From Clostridia bacterium (GTDB lineage: Bacteria; Bacillota; Peptococcia; DRI-13; UBA5745), in contig JAHDPO010000002.1 in the NCBI GenBank assembly GCA_018434325.1, positions 124,001-188,000 of the forward strand: a stretch of DNA of 64,000 bases, written 5' to 3'. Position numbers and translations under genes: made by a program. The notes below the pieces were generated by a model. That model was not told the origin of the DNA and did no database searches. It was given only the letters and a program-made list of their open reading frames with translations. Numbering within the stretch: position 1 is the stretch's first letter; each line of letters opens with the position of its first letter. Below, piece by piece: positions 61,191-64,000 of the stretch.

Positions 61191-62372
61191 ATGGAAATCA
61201 AAAAACAGATCAGAGAGCTTCAGGATGAATTGATCAATCTCAGGCGGGACTTCCATATGCATCCGGAATTAGGCTTTGAAGAATTCAGAACCAATAAGGT
61301 GGTCAGCGAATATCTGACCGGCTGCGGCCTTGAGGTGGAGACAGTGGCCAAAACCGGCGTAGTGGCTTTGCTGCGAGGCGGTTTGCCGGGGCCTACCGTT
61401 ATGCTTAGGGCGGATATGGACGGCCTGCCTGTCCGGGAAGAAAACGAGGTCCCTTATAAATCGCTGAATGAGGGCAAAATGCATGCCTGCGGCCATGACG
61501 GCCATATGGCCATGCTTTTGGTGGCGGCAAAAATTTTGTCAGGAATGCGCCAGGATATTGCCGGCAACATTAAATTTGTCTTCCAGCCCAATGAGGAGGA
61601 TGCCGGAGCCCGTATCATGATCAATGAAGGGGTCATGGAAAATCCTAAAGTTGAGGCTGTCTTCGGCATTCACCTATGGACGCCCCTGAAAAGCGGTCAA
61701 TTAGGGATTGCCGGCGGCGCGGTGATGGCCGCTCATGAAAACTTTCAATTAAAAATCAAAGGCAAAGGAGGTCACAGCGGCACACCCCAAACGGCTATCG
61801 ACCCTATTTTGACGGCAGCCGGCGTTATTCAGGCTGTCCAAATGATCCAAACCAGAGAGATTGACGTTTTAAAGCCTACGTTAATTATTTTTGGCAAGAT
61901 TCAGGGTGGCACAGCCCCCAATATTATTCCTGCCAGCGTAGAAATTGAAGGTTCCATCCGCTATCTGTATGATGGCAATGATGATTCTGAAGAACAGCCT
62001 AAGCGCCGTTTGGAGCGGGTTATCCAAAGAACCTGCGAAGCCTATAGGGCGGATTATGAGCTAAAATTTATTCCCAGCAATCCGCCTTTGATCAATGACG
62101 AAGCTTTGGCTGACATGGTCAGGAGGGTTGGAGAGCAGATCGTAGGAAGCGAGCGGATCGCCCCTTATGTATGCATGCCCGGCGAAGATTTCGCCGAGTT
62201 TCAGCGGGAAGCTCCCGGCGTGTTTTATTTTATCGGTGTAGGCGACAAAGAAAAAGAGACGGAATATCCTCACCACCACCCCCGCTTTAATATTGATGAG
62301 GACATGCTGGGTTTAGGTGTGGAAATGCACGTGCGTACAGCCCTGAATTATTTAACAAAACGTAACAATTAG
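61191..62372 (+). CDS. M20-family amidohydrolase (HipO/AbgB-like)
   Basis: The 393-residue product has the metal-site segments LRADMDGLP, HACGHDGHMAML and NEEDAGA, and a dimerisation domain (GKGGHSGTPQTAIDP). Such enzymes cleave N-acyl or N-acetyl amino acids, such as hippurate or N-acetyl-methionine-like compounds. I start at ATG 61191 with GAGAGGG upstream. It follows the gamma-lyase and precedes the M24 peptidase. Confidence 0.9.
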   Translation: MEIKKQIRELQDELINLRRDFHMHPELGFEEFRTNKVVSEYLTGCGLEVETVAKTGVVALLRGGLPGPTVMLRADMDGLPVREENEVPYKSLNEGKMHACGHDGHMAMLLVAAKILSGMRQDIAGNIKFVFQPNEEDAGARIMINEGVMENPKVEAVFGIHLWTPLKSGQLGIAGGAVMAAHENFQLKIKGKGGHSGTPQTAIDPILTAAGVIQAVQMIQTREIDVLKPTLIIFGKIQGGTAPNIIPASVEIEGSIRYLYDGNDDSEEQPKRRLERVIQRTCEAYRADYELKFIPSNPPLINDEALADMVRRVGEQIVGSERIAPYVCMPGEDFAEFQREAPGVFYFIGVGDKEKETEYPHHHPRFNIDEDMLGLGVEMHVRTALNYLTKRNN

Positions 62373-62407
62373 CATTAAAGCACGGATTAGCGGAAGGAGA
62401 ATTTACA

Positions 62408-63583
62408 ATGATGCCTTTTGAAAAATCGGAATATTTGCAAAGGCTTGCCAAGGTAAAGGAGTCCATGAGTGCTAAAGGAATCGACGTATTATTAGTAACA
62501 AATCCGGCCAATATGTGTTACCTGACGGGATATGACGCCTGGTCCTTCTATGTGCATCAGGTGGTGGTTGTGGCTTTAGATGATGAAATGCCCCGGTTTA
62601 TCGGCCGCTATATGGACGCTTTTTGCGGTGCGGTAAAGACCACCTGGCTGGCTAAAGATCACGTTCATGCTTACAGCGATGATCATGTGCAAAGCTTAGT
62701 GAAGCATCCTATGGACTATATGGCAAAGCTGCTTGCGGAACTGGGCTATGGCGCTAAAACCATCGGCGTGGAAATGGATTCATATTATTTTACGGCCATG
62801 GCTTACGAGCGGTTAGAAGCAGGCTTGCCTGCCGCCAAATTGGTCAACGGCGACCTGATTGTCAACTGGGTTAAGATCATCAAATCCGATGCGGAAATTG
62901 AATTAATGCGCCGGGCAGGGAAGATTGTTGCTAAGGCCATGACTGCCGGAGCAGATGCTTTCAAAGCCGGCGCCAGGCAGTGTGACGTGGCTGCGGCCAT
63001 TACCCATGCCCAGATCCAAGGCACTGAAGAATTTGGCGGCGACTATACGGCGATTGTACCGCTGATGCCTTATGGCGAAACCGCCGGAGCGCCTCATCTG
63101 ACCTGGGATGAATCCCGCTATGCCGATAATACCTCTATGTACATTGAGATCGCCGGCGCTTATAAACGTTATCATTGTCCGATGGCCAGGACGGCTTGCC
63201 TGGGCAAACCGTCCCAGGAAATTGAGCGGATTGCCCAAATTACCATCGAGGGACTCAACGCCGCTCTTGATACGGTGAAGCCCGGCGCAACCTGTGAGGA
63301 GGTTGAAGGAGCCTGGAGAAAAACCGTTGCTAAATACGGCGTAGAAAAAGAATCCCGCATCGGCTATTCTACCGGCTTGGCTTATCAGCCGGATTGGGGC
63401 GAACATACGGCCAGCTTACGGCCGGGAGATAAAACCGTTTTGCAGCCCAATATGACCTTCCATTGCATCCCCGGCATGTATTTTGACGATTTTGGCGTGT
63501 CGATCAGCCAATGCTTCCGCGTCACCGAAAAAGGCCATGAAAAAATGTCCCAATTCCCCTTTGAATTAATTGTAAAAAAATAA
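62408..63583 (+). CDS. M24-family peptidase (Xaa-Pro aminopeptidase/creatinase-like)
   Basis: The 391-residue product has an N-terminal creatinase-like domain (to about 150) and a C-terminal pita-bread domain. In the latter, segments that normally hold the Asp-Asp-His-Glu-Glu metal ligands read YADNTSMYIEIAGAYKRYHC, then GYSTGLAYQPDWGE and FHCIPGMYFDDFGVSIS. The first aspartate positions look altered (IEIAG instead of DxGa), as in creatinase- and DMSP lyase-like members, so it may not be a metallopeptidase. GGAAGGAGA precedes the ATG. Confidence 0.83.
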   Translation: MMPFEKSEYLQRLAKVKESMSAKGIDVLLVTNPANMCYLTGYDAWSFYVHQVVVVALDDEMPRFIGRYMDAFCGAVKTTWLAKDHVHAYSDDHVQSLVKHPMDYMAKLLAELGYGAKTIGVEMDSYYFTAMAYERLEAGLPAAKLVNGDLIVNWVKIIKSDAEIELMRRAGKIVAKAMTAGADAFKAGARQCDVAAAITHAQIQGTEEFGGDYTAIVPLMPYGETAGAPHLTWDESRYADNTSMYIEIAGAYKRYHCPMARTACLGKPSQEIERIAQITIEGLNAALDTVKPGATCEEVEGAWRKTVAKYGVEKESRIGYSTGLAYQPDWGEHTASLRPGDKTVLQPNMTFHCIPGMYFDDFGVSISQCFRVTEKGHEKMSQFPFELIVKK

Positions 63584-63685
63584 AGCTGCCGTTTCAGAGA
63601 GATTTGATTTGCGGGGCGGTGGAAGGTGAGCATGGACCGGAGCCGTCCTGTGAATCAAATAAAAAAAGGAGTAGGAGGTGGATGC

Positions 63686-64000
63686 GTGGACGGATTAGTA
63701 AAATTTAATGGTTATGTAAAGAAATTTGAAGAATTAATTTTGAGTTACAGTATATTGCTGATGACATTGATTCTGGTAGCCAATGTTATAGGGCGTCTGG
63801 TCTTTAGTCATAGTTTAAAATTCGCTGAAGAAGCAGGCTCTATGCTGACGATTATTGTCACTTTTATTGGGGTGAGCTATTGCGCCCGGGTAGGCAGGCA
63901 TATTATTATGACTGTTTTTTTTGATATCATGCCGCCTAAAGGCAAAAAGTTATTTCTCTTTATCTCAGCATCTTTTACTACGGCATGTTTACTTTATCTG
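63686..64000 (+). CDS. TRAP transporter small membrane subunit (DctQ), N-terminal part
   Basis: The visible 105 codons give three hydrophobic segments with the DctQ-like EEAGSMLTIIVTFIGVSYCA and ARVGRHIIMTVFFD. The GTG start has AGGAGGTGG five bases upstream; an ATG at 63682 is in another frame. The gene runs past base 64000 and is probably followed by the large subunit and binding protein, giving Na+-driven uptake of a carboxylate or N-acyl amino acid for the preceding enzymes. Confidence 0.85.
   Translation, partial: MDGLVKFNGYVKKFEELILSYSILLMTLILVANVIGRLVFSHSLKFAEEAGSMLTIIVTFIGVSYCARVGRHIIMTVFFDIMPPKGKKLFLFISASFTTACLLYL

Overview
The window looks like chromosome of an anaerobic, amino-acid- and lactate-fermenting member of the Bacillota (Clostridia-type). 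The evidence is: strong AGGAGG ribosome binding sites, a serine T-box leader, Listeria-type extracellular electron transfer genes, an Etf-linked lactate dehydrogenase, an [FeFe]-hydrogenase, several C-S lyases, a PucR-type regulator and a TRAP transporter. I see no phage, transposase, CRISPR array or rRNA. A species cannot be named from this sequence.

Layout. 1-2.8 kb: partial ahpC, a methionine gamma-lyase and a GntR regulator. 2.9-7.3 kb: an orphan ubiX, a translational GTPase fused to a Rae1/YacP-type nuclease domain, and a DUF3298 protein lying between two imperfect 79-bp direct repeats. 7.3-15 kb: a six-gene minus-strand operon (gamma-lyase-like PLP enzyme, NhaC-type transporter, LarA-type nickel racemase, split UxaA/SuyAB-type lyase, D-cysteine desulfhydrase/CuyA-type PLP enzyme) with a divergent LysR regulator. 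15-19 kb: a disulfide oxidoreductase, a thioredoxin-fold protein, a VOC protein and a DAO-family oxidase. 19.3-26.8 kb: a flavin-based extracellular electron transfer locus (ndh2, dmkB, dmkA, eetA-like, pplA-like, apbE) followed by a Nudix hydrolase. 27.5-35.1 kb: two zinc-ribbon proteins and a 2,101-residue lipoprotein with two VWA domains. 35.3-39.8 kb: tRNA-Ser, a cupin regulator and an lctBCD-type lactate dehydrogenase/Etf operon. 39.9-44.6 kb: serS behind a structured RNA, and serA plus a class V aminotransferase behind a T-box. 44.8-53.2 kb: an oxaloacetate decarboxylase/pyruvate carboxylase carboxyltransferase, two MFS exporters, a CoA-disulfide reductase-rhodanese fusion and an NADH-type [FeFe]-hydrogenase. 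53.4-59.8 kb: an HD protein and a minus-strand run pucR-yaaA-bcp-lipoprotein-kinase. 59.9-64 kb: methionine gamma-lyase, M20 and M24 peptidases and the start of a TRAP transporter.

How the parts fit (inference). Carbon and electrons enter from lactate (lctBCD), sulfur amino acids (three C-S lyase homologues) and peptides (M20, M24). Electrons can leave through hydrogen (HydA), persulfide or CoA-disulfide reduction, or a demethylmenaquinone/flavoprotein route to extracellular acceptors.

The best candidates for something undescribed are the LarA/split-lyase/PLP operon, which has the form of a 2-hydroxyacid or sulfonate degradation pathway, the VWA/zinc-ribbon trio, the GTPase-nuclease fusion, and two families of small dispersed repeats.
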